DNA of 64,000 bases from Penium margaritaceum (GCA_023375785.1 SZWC01000548.1:258217-322216), one strand, 5' to 3'. Shown: positions 23,022 through 34,236, counted from the first letter of the stretch. A program made the numbers and translations. Notes: a model not told the origin generated them from the sequence alone.

Positions 23022-23792
23022 TGTCAACCTGCCTGAGGCGACAGTCTAGAAAATGGATTCCGACACAACGCTTCCTGCCGGCCGCTCTTGGTATTACAAC
23101 CAAGAGGTGATATCACCCTCAGAGCCAAGGTTCCACACTGAGTAGTTCATAGGAATCACTTCCTTGCACTGTGTCCTTAGCACCTGGTCTCTTTTGCGCG
23201 AGGAGCTGGCTCCTGGGGCTTAGACCAACCAATGATTCTTTAGTGTCTGCCTCTGGTGGACAACTCTGTGAGGAGTCTCAAAAATAAGAACTGTATTCAA
23301 TGATAGGCAACTCACAGGTTCTTATAGTCTTAGAGCCGGCCTCTAGCCTAGGTACGCAGTGGCTCCTTCGATGAGCCACTTTGGGAGCAATCTGGATTGC
23401 ATTATCCCCCCAGCCTATATGGGACTTCCTGTGACCGCAAAGTGACACCAGCCACCAGGAAGTACCTTGGAATGTTCTGAGATGTCTCTTAGAACCTTCC
23501 TGTCCCCCTTTTGGTGTGAAAGAAAATTAGCCACTGGGCTCGGATTTGATCGAGTGACCTCTCGCTCTAGAGACTAACTCTAGAACGTCTAAGCCACAAG
23601 GAGTTGTCTTATGTAGTGTTTACTAGCTATACTATCCAGTTCAGACCAAAGGGACTTGCTCCAAAGGAGTAGTGCATGCCTTGTCTATCTGGACCAGACA
23701 TAAGGGACTTACTCCAAGGGAGCAGTGCATGCCTAGTCCGTCTTGTGCCTGTCCAAATGTCAGCTATGGACAAGGAGCATATCAGGTCAACA
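23022..23792 (-). repeat. 5' LTR of F
   Basis: A 771-bp LTR, on the minus strand TGTTGACCTGATATGC to CAGGTTGACA. The part with TCTGCCTCTGGTGGACAAC and CACTGAGTAG corresponds to the downstream half of the B1 and E2 LTRs in the opposite direction. It is followed by the GTACG duplication. Confidence 0.87.
23540..23600 (-). promoter_or_regulatory. tRNA-like module in F's LTR
   Basis: On the minus strand TGGCTTAGACG (23596-23586) fits box A and GATCAAATCC (23551-23542) fits most of box B, about 45 bases apart. The second F LTR has the same pair near 14190-14260 with an even better box B. It is a tRNA-derived relic without acceptor stem. Confidence 0.45.
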
Positions 23793-24240
23793 GTACGTGT
23801 GGAAGCAGCCGATGTTGCACTTGATTGTGATACTTTGTGTGGATAATCTCATCCTCGTATCGTCAGATATGGAAGAATTGGCGAATCTGAAGCGGCAACT
23901 AGACGGTCGGTTCAAAATGACCGACATGGGTGAGCTTGAGTACTACCTCGGCGTCGCCATCAAGAGGGACCGCAACGCACGCACGCTCTAGATGGGGCTG
24001 ACAAAGTACGTGCAAGAGGTGCTAGGCCGCTACAACATGGAGGAGTGCACCCCCATCGGTACACCCATGACTATCACGTGTGAGCTGAGCTCAAGCATGG
24101 GCCCGAGTACGGGCGAGGAGAAGGAGGAGATGGCAGGTGTGCCATACCAGTCCGCTGTGAAAAGCATCATGTATGCCATGGTGGCGTAGCGGTCCGATCT
24201 AGGCTTTACAGAGGGCCAAGTGAGCCACTACGTTGCTGAC
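23793..24240 (+). pseudogene. Copia C pol, second part (RT end, start of RNase H)
   Basis: Continues C's RT after F: WKQPMLHLIVILCVDN (YVDD degraded to CVDN), LANLKRQLDGRFKMTDMG, LEYYLGVAIKRDR, YNMEECTPIGTPM and GVPYQSAVKSIMYAM. Stops occur at about 23989 and 24187. The frame is lost near VSHYVAD at 24240, where LTR sequence begins, so RNase H is deleted. Confidence 0.87.
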
Positions 24241-24895
24241 TTCCGACCGTTGCATTTGGAGCGGTCCGGAGATCTTGGATTTGTCCATGCAGGATCAAGC
24301 TTTGAATCGCTCCATTTGTGTTGGTGTTCAAAACGTTAGCCTAGCCCGAAAATCGGGTATTGGATGGATGGAATCTGGTACCCGCTATGGGTGGCGGGAT
24401 TATCCACGGCCAGTGATCCGAGTTTGTCTCTAATGGACTCGAAATGCACCAAGGGCATGAATAAGACAACCATAAGGACCTCCTTGACCAGGGTGAACTT
24501 CTCCTTGATTTCTGGACGAGGAAAGGTGCTTCGACGGGTCATCGTCGAAGCACCTCCCATCACCTAGAGTGCAAGGCCATGTAGGTGGCTCCACCAAGGG
24601 TTTCTTCAATGGTTGTAGTAGGGGCTCTACTGCTTAGTTTTGGACGTGCTTGAATGCGTTGGAGAGCTTAGATCATAGGCTATAAGGATTCTATGTAATC
24701 TCACTATGAAAAGTAACAAAAACGTGTTTCCATTCAGATCTACTTAATATGACGTGTTCTGCCCACTCACACCTGTGATCCTTGTGCTCCATAGTCTTCA
24801 CGGCAGGTGTCTTTTGGCTGCTCAAAACAGTGGTAGCATGCATCACTGAGAGTCAGGCAATGTTTCAGGTGCTTCCTCACCCACTAGAGCCAACA
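24238..24895 (+). repeat. 3' LTR of C, 5'-truncated
   Basis: Matches 4231-4900 of the 5' LTR (for example TGGAATCTGGTACCCGC and AGTGATCCGAGTTTGT) and ends CACTAGAGCCAACA. About 54 bases at its beginning are missing, in the same deletion that removed RNase H. Confidence 0.82.
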
Positions 24896-25349
24896 GTTCA
24901 CACCGCCAAACACTTTCAACGCCTTCAAGGCGGGAATGAAGCTCACAAATCTGGATGATGGACTATTACTCATGACCTCTTCATCCTTCTATACCTTTCT
25001 CTCCCACCGGAAGAGGATGGTTGGAAGCCCCTCTTCGTCTGCAACCCCTTCCAAAGCGTCATCATCCGTGAGGCTCGGCCCAACTATCCAATAGTTGCTC
25101 GTCTTTCTTGCCAAGGACGTGGCCCTTCTTGTGGTACCTAGAAATTGTCTTGGCCCATGGCAATCAGCCTTTTGAATTGAAAATTTAGTCCTTTGTCCCT
25201 CCCCTTCCATCCCGCATGTGTTTTCGTCCTCACCTGTCCATTCCTCTACTTCGTCATTCACTCACCTACCTCTCATCTCTTTCATGCAGATTCCTGAGCC
25301 ATTCATACAGCACCTTGAGGTAGCCACATCACTCTCCGTGCCATTTTCA
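24896..25349. other. Spacer right of the nest
   Basis: Begins with the GTTCA duplication of C. No gene or transposon terminus is seen. The minus-strand frame at 24989-25261 is short and unlike any known protein. Confidence 0.5.
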
Positions 25350-25601
25350 TGTTGGGAAAGGAGCCATCCGGCTCAGTTTCAGGAATGCCTGCTCTGATCG
25401 TCAATCAGACTTCACCATTGGAAAGATCAGGTGGAAAAATTATCTACGGTCCATGTTTCAGGCCGATCCAATGGTCGAATTGAGCTTTTGAATTTTCGAA
25501 GTTTCCGGGGTCATGGACCGCTGGTGTCTGGGTGACCATGGGCGATGGCTCCATGCCCTAGCCTCAGAAAAGAAAAAGGACAAGAGGTCCGGGGTCAAGA
25601 C
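25350..25601 (+). repeat. Family-A LTR fragment cut by E2
   Basis: Starts TGTTGGGAAAGGAGCC and reads as the first third of a family-A LTR, with an internal deletion near 25382. It stops at GGGTCAAGAC, where E2 begins. The remainder of the LTR does not reappear in the window. Confidence 0.82.
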
Positions 25602-26279
25602 TGTCATTTTGTAGTACCCCTTGACCACTGTTGTACTTGGGACAAGTTTAGGCATGCACTGCTCCTTTGGAGTAAGTCCCCTACGTCTAGTCCTGATAGT
25701 CTAGCCGGTAGATGCCTTATGCGACAAGCCTGTGAAGCGCAATGGTTAGTGCTAGAGTTAGAGTGGTGAGGTCACGGCTTCGAACCCTGGTACATGTAAT
25801 TTTCTTTGTGACCCATAGGACGAGAGGAAACTTCTAGGATGTTTCCAGTGGAGGTTGCCACTTGGCGGTCACAGGACGCATGACGTGGCGGACTAGTGAG
25901 GTGGCCAAGGATTGCCCTGGAAGTGGCCCTCCAAGGAGCCACTATGCACAAAATTCTAGATCCGGATGAAGGACGATAAGTACATGTCACTTGCATGTGA
26001 TTTCTTACAGTTCTTACCTTTGAGACTCCTCACAGAGTTGCCCACCAAAGGCGGACACTAAAGAAGCATTGGTTGGTCTAAGCCCCAAGAGTTCGCTCCT
26101 CGCACGAAAGTGACCAGGTACTAGGGACACAGTTGCAAGGAAGTGATTCCTAGGAACTGCCCAGTGTGGAACCGTGAACCTCAGGGTAATATCTCCTCCT
26201 AGTTGCAATACTAGGAGCGGACGGCAAGTGCCATTGTGTCGGCCTTGTTTTCTAGTCCGTCGTCTCAAGCCGGTTGACA
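25602..26279 (+). repeat. 5' LTR of E2 (mosaic)
   Basis: The first 400 bases match E1's LTR (TGTCATTTTGTAG start, tRNA-like block, GGCGGTCACAGG). From about 26018 the sequence (TGAGACTCCTCACAGAG to the terminus) matches the LTRs of B1 and G instead. It ends CGGTTGACA. Confidence 0.83.
25730..25795 (+). promoter_or_regulatory. tRNA-like module in E2's LTR
   Basis: AGCGCAATGG (25736-25745) is a box A match and GGCTTCGAACC (25776-25786) a box B match, 40 bases apart. The same pair in E1's LTRs is 42 bases apart. Confidence 0.5.
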
Positions 26280-26281
26280 AA

Positions 26282-26296
26282 GGGTTATGGACCCAC
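26282..26296 (+). promoter_or_regulatory. Primer-binding site of E2 (half-tRNA type)
   Basis: GGGTTATGGACCCAC, two bases after the LTR, with one mismatch (A for G) from the tRNA complement. Confidence 0.7.
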
Positions 26297-26679
26297 ACTA
26301 ACCAGTTGTAAGGCACACTTCCGTGCACTCTCACCCGTCCTCTTTGTTTGTAGCGCGCATCAGCTCCATCAGCTCCATCTGCTCCATCTACTCCATCTGC
26401 TCCATCAGCTCCAACAACGGTTGTTGGCACTTAGCAAACAAGGGCCAAGGACAGGCTCTGCCCTTGGAGGTGTGACCCTTGGGTCCTAATCAGGATAAGC
26501 TCTGCCCGTGGACGCACGGCCTTAGGTTCAATAGAGTGAATTCCTCTCTGTTTGTAGGTGATCAACGGGTGAGATGGTAAACAACAAATCTGCACCTTCC
26601 AAATCACTAGCAGACAACAGCCTACATCAGTCTACATCGGCCTCAACAATGCAAAGAAGCAGAGTAGCAGAATAGTAGG

Positions 26680-27537
26680 ATGACGCCGCCTAGGACGCTC
26701 AGTCTTGAGCAAATCAATGATGGCATGACAAAGTTCACAGGGACTCAATTTCCCTTGTGGAAACGGCAGTTTGAGATTATTATGAAAGTGTGCGGCTACT
26801 TGAAGATGTTCCTTGGAGAAGAGGTGGAACCACCAAAAGATGACCCTGGGTATGAAGCATGGAGCGCCAAAAACGAGATGGCATTGGCCATCCTTGTGAC
26901 AGTAGTGCATGGGTCACAACATGCCCATCTCCACGGCATCACACATGCATCGAAGGCTTATGAAAAGCTTGCACGTGTGTACCAGTCAACGACTTTGGCT
27001 AATCGTCTCTTCATCCTTCAAAAGCAGATTGGGATGAGAGTGAGTGAGGGAGAGTCGATTCCGGACTTCCTGCTGTAGTTTGAAGGACTGCTGCAACAAG
27101 TGACCCAGATGAGCTAGAAAATCGACACCAACATACAGGCCATGATTCTCATCATGGCACTACCTGAAAGCTGGGGTCCACTGATCACCGTCTTGGGCGC
27201 TTGGAAGGAGGAGCTGACGTATGAGGCAGTGTCCGAGTACGTGCGCAATGAGGCCATGCGTCGCAGCGGCAGTGAGGCCAACATCTCAGCATATGCCGCT
27301 CGGTATGATGGTCGCAACAGTCAAAACTCTTCTTCTGGTCAAGGGAGCAGTGGAAGCGGTGGTCATGGGGGAAAAGGCAATGGTGGCAATGGAAAGTGTT
27401 CAAAGCGTCATAGGAAGTGCCACAACTGTGGCAAGCTTGGGCACTGGGCACGGGAGTGTAGAGCTCCCAAGAAGGAAGACGGAGGCAAGGGTGGCAAGAA
27501 CGAGGGCGGATGAAAGGGTAAGAAGGAACTTACTAAC
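26680..27537 (+). pseudogene. Copia E2 gag
   Basis: ATG at 26680 opens MTPPRTLSLEQINDG, followed by the gag body (FPLWKRQFEIIMKVCGY, YQSTTLANRLFILQK, LPESWGPLITVLGAW), a Gly-rich region and an intact zinc knuckle, CHNCGKLGHWARECRA, near 27418. Stops are TAG at 27076-27078, TAG at 27115-27117 and TGA at 27511-27513. The knuckle is complete here, whereas E1 has lost part of it. Confidence 0.9.
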
Positions 27538-29397
27538 ATGATGGCTGAGAGCGTGCCCATGACCAAGGGAGCGGCGCTACTCAAGCCAGGAGCGTTTGCA
27601 CTCGACACTGGCACCGACCATCACTCCTCGAGGGAGAAGGCTTGCTTCGTCTCCATCGAACACATCGACCACTGTTTCTGGTGGGCAAATGGTAGTGTCG
27701 CCTACGCTGAGGGTGAGGGAGACAAGCTGATCAGCATCAGCGTCAATGGTGCAGAGAAGGATCTGGAACTCTAGAGTGTGTTTTACATGCAACAAAACTC
27801 TTCTCGGTCTCCAAAATCACGGACCATGACATGACGGTTGTCTTCACACACAAGGAGGCTGTGATCGTCAAGAACAAAGACATCAAGATCTCCTACACCA
27901 AAGATGACCTCATCGCAGAGGTCCCAAGAGTCGACGGGCTCTACGTGCTTCAGACCAAGCCTACGGAGAGCTCAGATGAGGGACATGCGGGTGCCGCAGA
28001 GACGGTGGTTCAAGCACCTGAGATTGTACGAGAGGCAGCTGCTGCGGCTGTCACCTCCACCAACGACGTTGATGCTAAACTGTGGCACAGGCGCTTTGGA
28101 CATGTAGCTGACAGTACACTGCATGCAATGCAGCAACAGCAGGTGGTACGTGGGATGGAGGGTTGCAAGGCAAAGGACGAGGCTGGGTATAAGAAGTTGT
28201 GTGAGCCATGCCTACAAGGCAAGACAAGGAGAAAGCGCTTCAAGTGCAATGGTCAGCGTGCAGCGGGCATCTAAGACCTGATTCACTCCGACGTGTACGG
28301 ACCATTTTGCACGCCTTCAAATGGAGGAAGCAAGTACTTCCTGACCTTCATCGACGACCACAGCCGCAAGGTGTGGACCTACTTCCTCAAGGGAAAGGAA
28401 GAGGTAAAGGAGAAGCTGCAAGAGTTTGTCGTTATGGTGGAGCGACGGACACAGAAGAAGGTCAAGGCACTACGTAGTGACAATGGCGGTGAATATGAGG
28501 CATGCAAGGGTTGGTTGAACCAACACGGCATCAACCACCAGACCACTACGCCCTACACCCTGCAAAGTAATGGCGTTGTCGAGCGCATGTACCAGACCAT
28601 CCTCGACATGACGCGAAGCATGCTCTTCGATGCCAAACTTCCACCTCGCTTCTAGGTGAAAGCTGCAAGGACAGCCTGCTACCTCGTGAACCTCATCCCT
28701 ATAGCTGCACTTCATAGGCGGGGCAAGAAGAAGCAAGAGAAGCAGCTCAAGACGCGATAGGAGGTGTGGTCGGGAAAGAAGCCAGATGCCTCACATCTCA
28801 AGGTGTTCGGCTGCACTGCCGAGGCAAAGGTCCAAGCAGGGGAAGGGAGTGGGAAGTTGGATTCTCGTGCTTGCAAGTGCGTCATGGTCGACTACAAAAC
28901 CATACACAAGGCATAGAGGTTGTGGGACCAAACTGCTGGAAAACTCATCCGAAACCGAGACGTCGAGTTTGATGATAGGACGCTTGGACAAGGAGAGCCG
29001 CTAGATCCGGCCCACGTCCCCAAATCGGGAGAGTGGGTTGTGCTACTTGAGTCAGGAGATCAAGTACCTGACAACTGGCAGATTGTCCCAGTGAATCAGG
29101 GGAGTGGTTCTGCAAGGAGAGCTGTTGTGCACGCTGATACAATGACGGACTCCGACACTCTGTCTGAGTCGTCTAAGGCTTCAGAGTCTGACTCTGAGGC
29201 CAGTGGCTCTTCCTCTGATGAAATATCACTAAGACAGCAAGCATCATTGCACCACCAGCAGCAACAGAAGCAGCAAGACCAGCAGCATGACAACGATCTA
29301 CCAGCAGGGACAATTTGGTGGAGCACACGTCAAAAGAAAGCCACAAAACAGTACGATGCTGATATCGGCACATGGACCAAACTCAGCTGGTCGTGCA
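27538..29397 (+). pseudogene. Copia E2 pol, PR and IN
   Basis: Protease with ALDTGTDHH near 27601 (Thr in the active-site triplet), a stop at 27772, a small deletion near 27785, then GAG-pre-IN (LWHRRFGHVADSTLH, CEPCLQGK), integrase (SDVYGPF, FLTFIDDHSRKVW, RSDNGGEYEACKGWL), the integrase tail (HLKVFGCTAEAKVQAG) and a Ser/Glu-rich linker. Further stops at 28272, 28654, 28757 and 28915. It ends in the linker at LSWSC. Confidence 0.88.
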
Positions 29398-30389
29398 CCA
29401 TGCCGCAGCTGTTCACTCCATGTCATGCAGCTCCGCGGTGGAAATCCATCTCTTTAGGAGCTATAAATGGCAGAATATCAATTCACGTGTACCACTACTG
29501 AAGTCAGTTGTGGTATGGCGAGCACATGAGAGGTTACGCTCAAATAAGGCGATGATATTGGTGTCTTCCTCCATCCGAACCATGTTCATGTAGATGGCTG
29601 TCACAGTCTGAAGATAGCGGAGAGACAACGTAGAGGACGTGAACACCTGTCCATGATGGGGAATTCAACGGACACAACCTCCATCGCAGATATTGTGGAC
29701 CTCCTCTGTCCCAGAGGTTCTTGCCGGATGCGCCTGAGTGCCACGGTCCACATAGATCATGGCGTAGTGGCATGGGGAGTCCTATGCCATCACTGGGTGG
29801 TCTGTTGCAGCTTCACGTCATGTCCTCAGACGTGTGGACACACGGATAGTAGGGAATTCTATGGCAGAGCCACCAGCATGAGCGGGTAGGACATCCATGG
29901 CATCTGTGAATGTTTTTGGCTGACACTCCGTAGTTGCTTTGGTAGAGGGTCCGTGAGGTGGAGCCACTGCTCTGTCACCAGCAGTCGGTGGAGCTGCACC
30001 GTCAACGCCGTCGATGACCACTCTACGGAGGAGGTTGACCATGAACTCTGCCACACCAAGCCCCTTGCCAGGTGGCGTTGCAGGCGTGACAACATCCTCC
30101 GGGGCGACTGCTGCTTCTTCGTCGTTGGGGATTCCGTTAGGAGCATCAGCTACTTGATTGCTGGCGATGTAGTGGTTTTAGCAAGGCTCATATCTGTGAA
30201 AGTTTCAAGGATGGTCTGCCACTGACATGATGAGAGGCACATGTTGGCGGAGCCAATGGTGTGGAGGCATACCTTAAGCGGCTGGCGTTGTACGCAAGCT
30301 ACAGTACGATCACTATTGAGTTCCATGGTGATCGCAAGCCTAATATTACAGTAGGGTGAGTGGTGGTGGATGGTGAAGTGATCTTTGAC
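29398..30389. other. Spacer next to a hAT relic
   Basis: Unrelated to E1. On the minus strand an open stretch (30054-29818) reads VAEFMVNLLRRVVIDGVDG and may be a C-terminal extension of the hAT relic, but no hAT dimerisation motif is visible. Confidence 0.35.
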
Positions 30390-31260
30390 TCATGCCCCCG
30401 GAGGAGAACAGCTGATGAAGTTGGCAACGTTCCGGACAAGGATGAAAATGCAGTCAATTTTAGGCCGGCCCAGAATTTGACTGACGCCCAAATTTAGGAC
30501 ATGGTCAAAATAGCACATGAACTGGCCCTGAATGAACCCTATGTAATCTTGCGATGAAAAGCGGCAAGCCATGTAGATGTATACGGAGGCATTGTCTATG
30601 GTGAGGCATTTTACCCGCTCCCACCAACCGAAATCTTCGTGGACGTTCTGGAAAATTTGGGAAAGTTGTTGCACGTTGTGGACACCCTCAGTGGCTCAAA
30701 ACCAATCAAGCAGGACAGCAGGCGCTGGCGGAGGATGCCATGCGCACTGATGGTGACAAAACAGTCATTTGCCATAGTTTTTTAGCCATCCATGGAAAAC
30801 AAAAAATTTCCCAAGCAGTCGTGGAGGAGTCCATGACCTGCATTGCAAAAATAGGGAAATGCCTGCAAAATCTCACGAGCGATGGTTTGCTCGGATATGT
30901 GGTTAGCGGCAGAGTTTGCATGCTGCACAGCCTCCTAAAGCCACTCGAGTGTTGTGATGGTGAACGCCAAATTACCATCCACCAATGCATTCCAGATGGA
31001 AGGGCAAAGGTAGGAGGGGTCCCAGAAAGCTCGCCGAGTGCCCTGGCGGAGGTGCCTAAAATCAGGAAGGAGGCTGCCGACAATCATGCAAAGACTGGGA
31101 GGGTCACGTCCGCTCTCTACCAGCGACAATGCATGCCGCCAATGGGAAATGGCGATGTGACACCACATGCCTGTGCTATTACTTCTGCGGATGCTGACCA
31201 TGTGGATGGTGATGGCTTGATCGCAGAGGTAGCACTGCACACAGATAGCATCCACGTTGG
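30390..31260 (-). pseudogene. hAT-type DNA transposase relic 1
   Basis: On the minus strand, from 31260 downward: a possible zinc-finger stretch (CVQCYLCD), then FLFSMDG followed by a stop at 30784-30782 where hAT proteins have DGW, then FVTISAHGI and LLSCLIGFE. A frameshift near 30690 leads to EGVHNVQQLSQIFQNVH, KCLTIDNAS (the hAT DNA motif, Asp codon at 30596-30594) and FDHVLNLGVSQIL (the HxxNL motif, near 30500), then LVRNVANFIS. The order DGW, DNA, HxxNL is that of the hAT RNase-H-like catalytic domain. Both a stop and a frameshift show it is dead. Terminal repeats were not found. Confidence 0.6.
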
Positions 31261-33576
31261 TAAGGTATAAGTAGTCCCAGCAACCAGCGCGGACGCGACA
31301 TGTGGGGGACTTTAGAGTGTAGTCGAGACCTTGGCCAGAGATTGTTTAACAAGCGATGTAGATGCTAGGAGCAAGCAGTTGGTTGTGCGCAATGTTGGAA
31401 CGTCAAATTCTGCATGCACCCATTGATAGCATGCATATCATTAGGCAAGGAGTTAGTATTGTAAAAGCGGCGGGAACGGGATTCGGGCTTACCAAGTGGG
31501 CCGGCTGAAAGTGTGGAAATTCATGTTGGTAGAATGAATATTGCTTAGTTTTATGCACTTATTCAGTTATGTTACTGGTTTATATAAGTCCACTGAAGTT
31601 GTGTACTGCATGCACGTTTTGCGCACAATATGTTTTCCATGCCATGCTGGCAAAATCTCTCTGGATAGCCACCCTAAATCTCTCGGGTGAAACGCCCAGC
31701 GGGTGAACAAAACAAATGCAGCCAGCAAACAAAAAACAGTGATGTTGTAGCACGTGGATGGTGCTACCAGAGAATACCCTACCACTTTCAATCGTGAAAA
31801 AAACCCAATCTTAAACTCTTTAATGCCAAAACTTACCTTCTCCCTATCGCTCACTCTCTGTTTTCCTCTCCCTTTTCTTTTACACCTCCCTCTCCCTTTC
31901 CATCTCCCTCTCCATCCCCCCAATTTCTAAGGAATGGCAATTGGGATTCACGGTTCGAGACGAATTGGAGGTCGGAGGGCACCACGAGACCTTACCAGGA
32001 CTAGGGATGTTGAGTACGGTAGACTTTTGGGATTGTAGGATCCCGAATGAAGGGCGGGATACAGTAGAAACAGAGACAAATTCTTCTTGCAAATGTCTGA
32101 AATAGAGGGTCTTGTCTTCGAGCCCAGCAGAAAACAACATTTTTTTTGGAAAGATCCAATCCTCGTCATTCAGAACTTACAAACCGCTCCACAATCAAAC
32201 TTACTTCCAATAGTGGAAACATCCTAAAACCTACAAAATGACTGAAGTCAGAAAAGGAAAGCATTTTCAGACATAAACCGGGTGACATAGTAACATTTTG
32301 TGAGAAGTCAACAATTTCAGGTTTTGGCTGCAACTATAGATACCTCCATGGACAAACTGAGGGTTTGAAATAGACATCTCATAAAAGAGAGACCAAACTA
32401 TGGACCACGGACGGACCTTGCACGAGGGTTGGCGCAATCACCTCATGACTTATCTGCTAGCGAGGCACTGCATTTGTCTCACTCACAGAAGCCTCGATAC
32501 CTACTCGTACGATATCAGGAGTGGAAAGCTCAGTCTACAAGCGAAACCCACAAAAGGACTAGGGTTTCATCAGTAGTTACATAGTTGTACTTAAGTACCG
32601 GACGTATTTTCCAAGCCAATTCAAAACTTCATCCTACAGTCCAAAGAACCATCGAACGGTGACAGGTATGGGGAGCTCCGGTAAGTAGTTTTTTAATGTT
32701 CACACACCTGACGGAAATGACTATTTTGTGGTGATTTTTAACAAAATGAGCACTGTTCAACTGGGAGTCTGTACTCTCTATCGCGTGAGCACAGCAAGAA
32801 ATATAAGTCTTTTGCCGTGGAGGTGGGGATTTCAAACTACAGATGGGCAACTCCAGGATCTCGTTTGCCGCTCCTTACCCATCACTTAAGGATGATGCCA
32901 TCACTTATCCAACTGTCAATCTTACATCGTCGGCCTTCCACTAGGCCATTTTGTCCTTTTGTGAGTGTACCAGGGCACGTTTCAGCACCCCTCTATGTGA
33001 GGGTGGAATGCCAAATGGTCAATGCTCTTGCCTGGGATGACCTCTGGCCCATGCTGATAGAACCGAGGTGTAAGGATAAGGCGGTTTTTGTATTTTTTTA
33101 CCAGAGAGAGGTAGAGAACATCTAACGGTGAATAGTTGCAACTTGGTGTAAGGCATGGGTGCCTGTAGGCCCACCTACGCTTTGGTGGGAATAAAATCAG
33201 GATTTTTAGCCCCTCTCACAGATGCTTGAAGGTGGGCTTACCTTGCCCTGCATTGTGCACCTTGCAGTACCACGTGCTCATATGCAACCATGCAACAAGA
33301 CAAGAGTATATCTGAGCAGCCATACAGGCAACCTGATGTATGCCAACAGGATTAGCTCAGTGTTATTCTGTATGAACTGTGCTGAATTAAGACATTTTCT
33401 CTTTGCATTCGTTCTTCCAATGGTGCATGTGTGCATCCTCACCGATAGTGTGTCGTTTGGTTTGTGTCTAGTGAGTAGTAAGCCACGTCATGTCATGCGC
33501 CGCAACAAGTGCCTCGGCCTCCTTGCAAACTTCTTTGCCTCTGTGTGGCAGATGGCAGCCTTCAATGACAGATTGC
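31261..33576. other. Spacer left of E1
   Basis: No gene recognised. AT-rich stretches, a C/T-rich tract near 31845-31920 and several chance frames. Its last five bases, ATTGC, are E1's left duplication. Confidence 0.5.
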
Positions 33577-34234
33577 TGTCATTTTTGTAGTGCCCCTTCA
33601 CCATTGCTGTACTTTGGACAAGTGTAGGCATGCACTGCTCCTTCAGAGTAAGTCCCCTATGTCCAGTCCTGATAGTCTAGCGGGTAGACGCCCTATGCGA
33701 CAAGCCTGTGAAGCGCAATGGTTAGCGCTACAGAGTTAGAGCCGTGAGGTCACGGCTTTGTACCCTGATATGGACAATTTTCTTTGTGACCCATAGGATG
33801 AGAGGAAGCTTCTAGGATGCTTCCAGTGGAGGTTGCCACTTGGCGGTCACAGGACGCATGACGTGGCGGACTAGTGAGGTGGTCCGGGATTGCCCTGGAA
33901 GTGGCCCTCCAAGGAGCCACTGCGCACACAATTCTAGAGCCGGCTGTAGGACTATAAGTACATGTCACTTGCATGTGATTAACTATCCACTTCTTACCCT
34001 TGAGACTTGTGCTGAAAACTAAGGCATAAGTTGGCCAACCAAGGGCAGATATAAAAGACTTAGGACAAGCTAAAAGGGGGAACCGAGAGGCCACGGAAGG
34101 GACAAGCTTTGTGAGCTGAACAGTGTGGAAACACGATCCCGAGGGAGATATCTTCTCATAGCTGAAATGCTATGAGCGGTCGGCGGATGTCACTGTACTC
34201 CGTTTTTAGACCGTTTGCCTCAGGCGGGTTGACA
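33577..34234 (+). repeat. 5' LTR of E1
   Basis: TGTCATTTTTGTAG to CGGGTTGACA, 658 bp. It contains a tRNA-like block, a TATA-like CTATAAGT (33952-33959) and a second one (ACATATAAAAG-type) downstream. Confidence 0.93.
33705..33775 (+). promoter_or_regulatory. tRNA-like module in E1's 5' LTR
   Basis: Box A AGCGCAATGG at 33712-33721. Box B at 33754-33764 is mutated here (GGCTTTGTACC), while the 3' LTR keeps GGCTTCGAACC. The distance of 42 bases equals that in a tRNA gene. The T-stem can form four of five pairs in the 3' copy. Confidence 0.5.
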
Positions 34235-34236
34235 AA

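Larger units (their letters stand above)
8040..23792 (-). mobile_element. Ty1/copia element F, minus strand, with two nested elements
   Basis: F is flanked by GTACG on both sides (8035-8039 and 23793-23797) and sits inside C's RT. Read on the minus strand, the order is 5' LTR 23022-23792, primer site, a short leader, a gag remnant, the integrase tail, RT and RNase H, then the 3' LTR (14447 down to 8040, split by B1). Removing B1 and A1 leaves about 3866 bp. F lacks most of gag, the protease and the integrase core, so it is a deletion derivative that is non-autonomous as it stands. Confidence 0.88.
3465..24895 (+). mobile_element. Ty1/copia retrotransposon C, outer host of the nest
   Basis: The element begins TGTTCACATGG after GTTCA and ends GAGCCAACA before GTTCA, a perfect 5-bp target duplication. 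Gag-pol runs from 4967 to 8039 and resumes at 23793 after the F insertion. Removing the nested copies (solo LTR 708 bp, F block 15753 bp, and their duplications) leaves about 4960 bp. The end of RNase H and the start of the 3' LTR are missing, the join falling near 24238. It is the oldest member of the nest by logic, since all others lie inside it, and its coding region is the most degraded. Confidence 0.85.
25602..29397 (+). mobile_element. Ty1/copia element E2, 3'-truncated
   Basis: It has a 678-bp 5' LTR, a half-tRNA primer site, a leader with GCTCCATCA units, gag and pol up to the linker before RT. It inserted into a family-A LTR; the left duplication would be AAGAC (25597-25601). The match to E1 ends at about 29397 (CTCAGCTGGTCGTGC), after which unrelated sequence follows; no RT, RNase H or 3' LTR is present. 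Confidence 0.85.

Noticed and set aside
30740-31270. Plus-strand 176-codon frame
   Set aside because: Shadow of the minus-strand hAT relic; it shows no family resemblance of its own.
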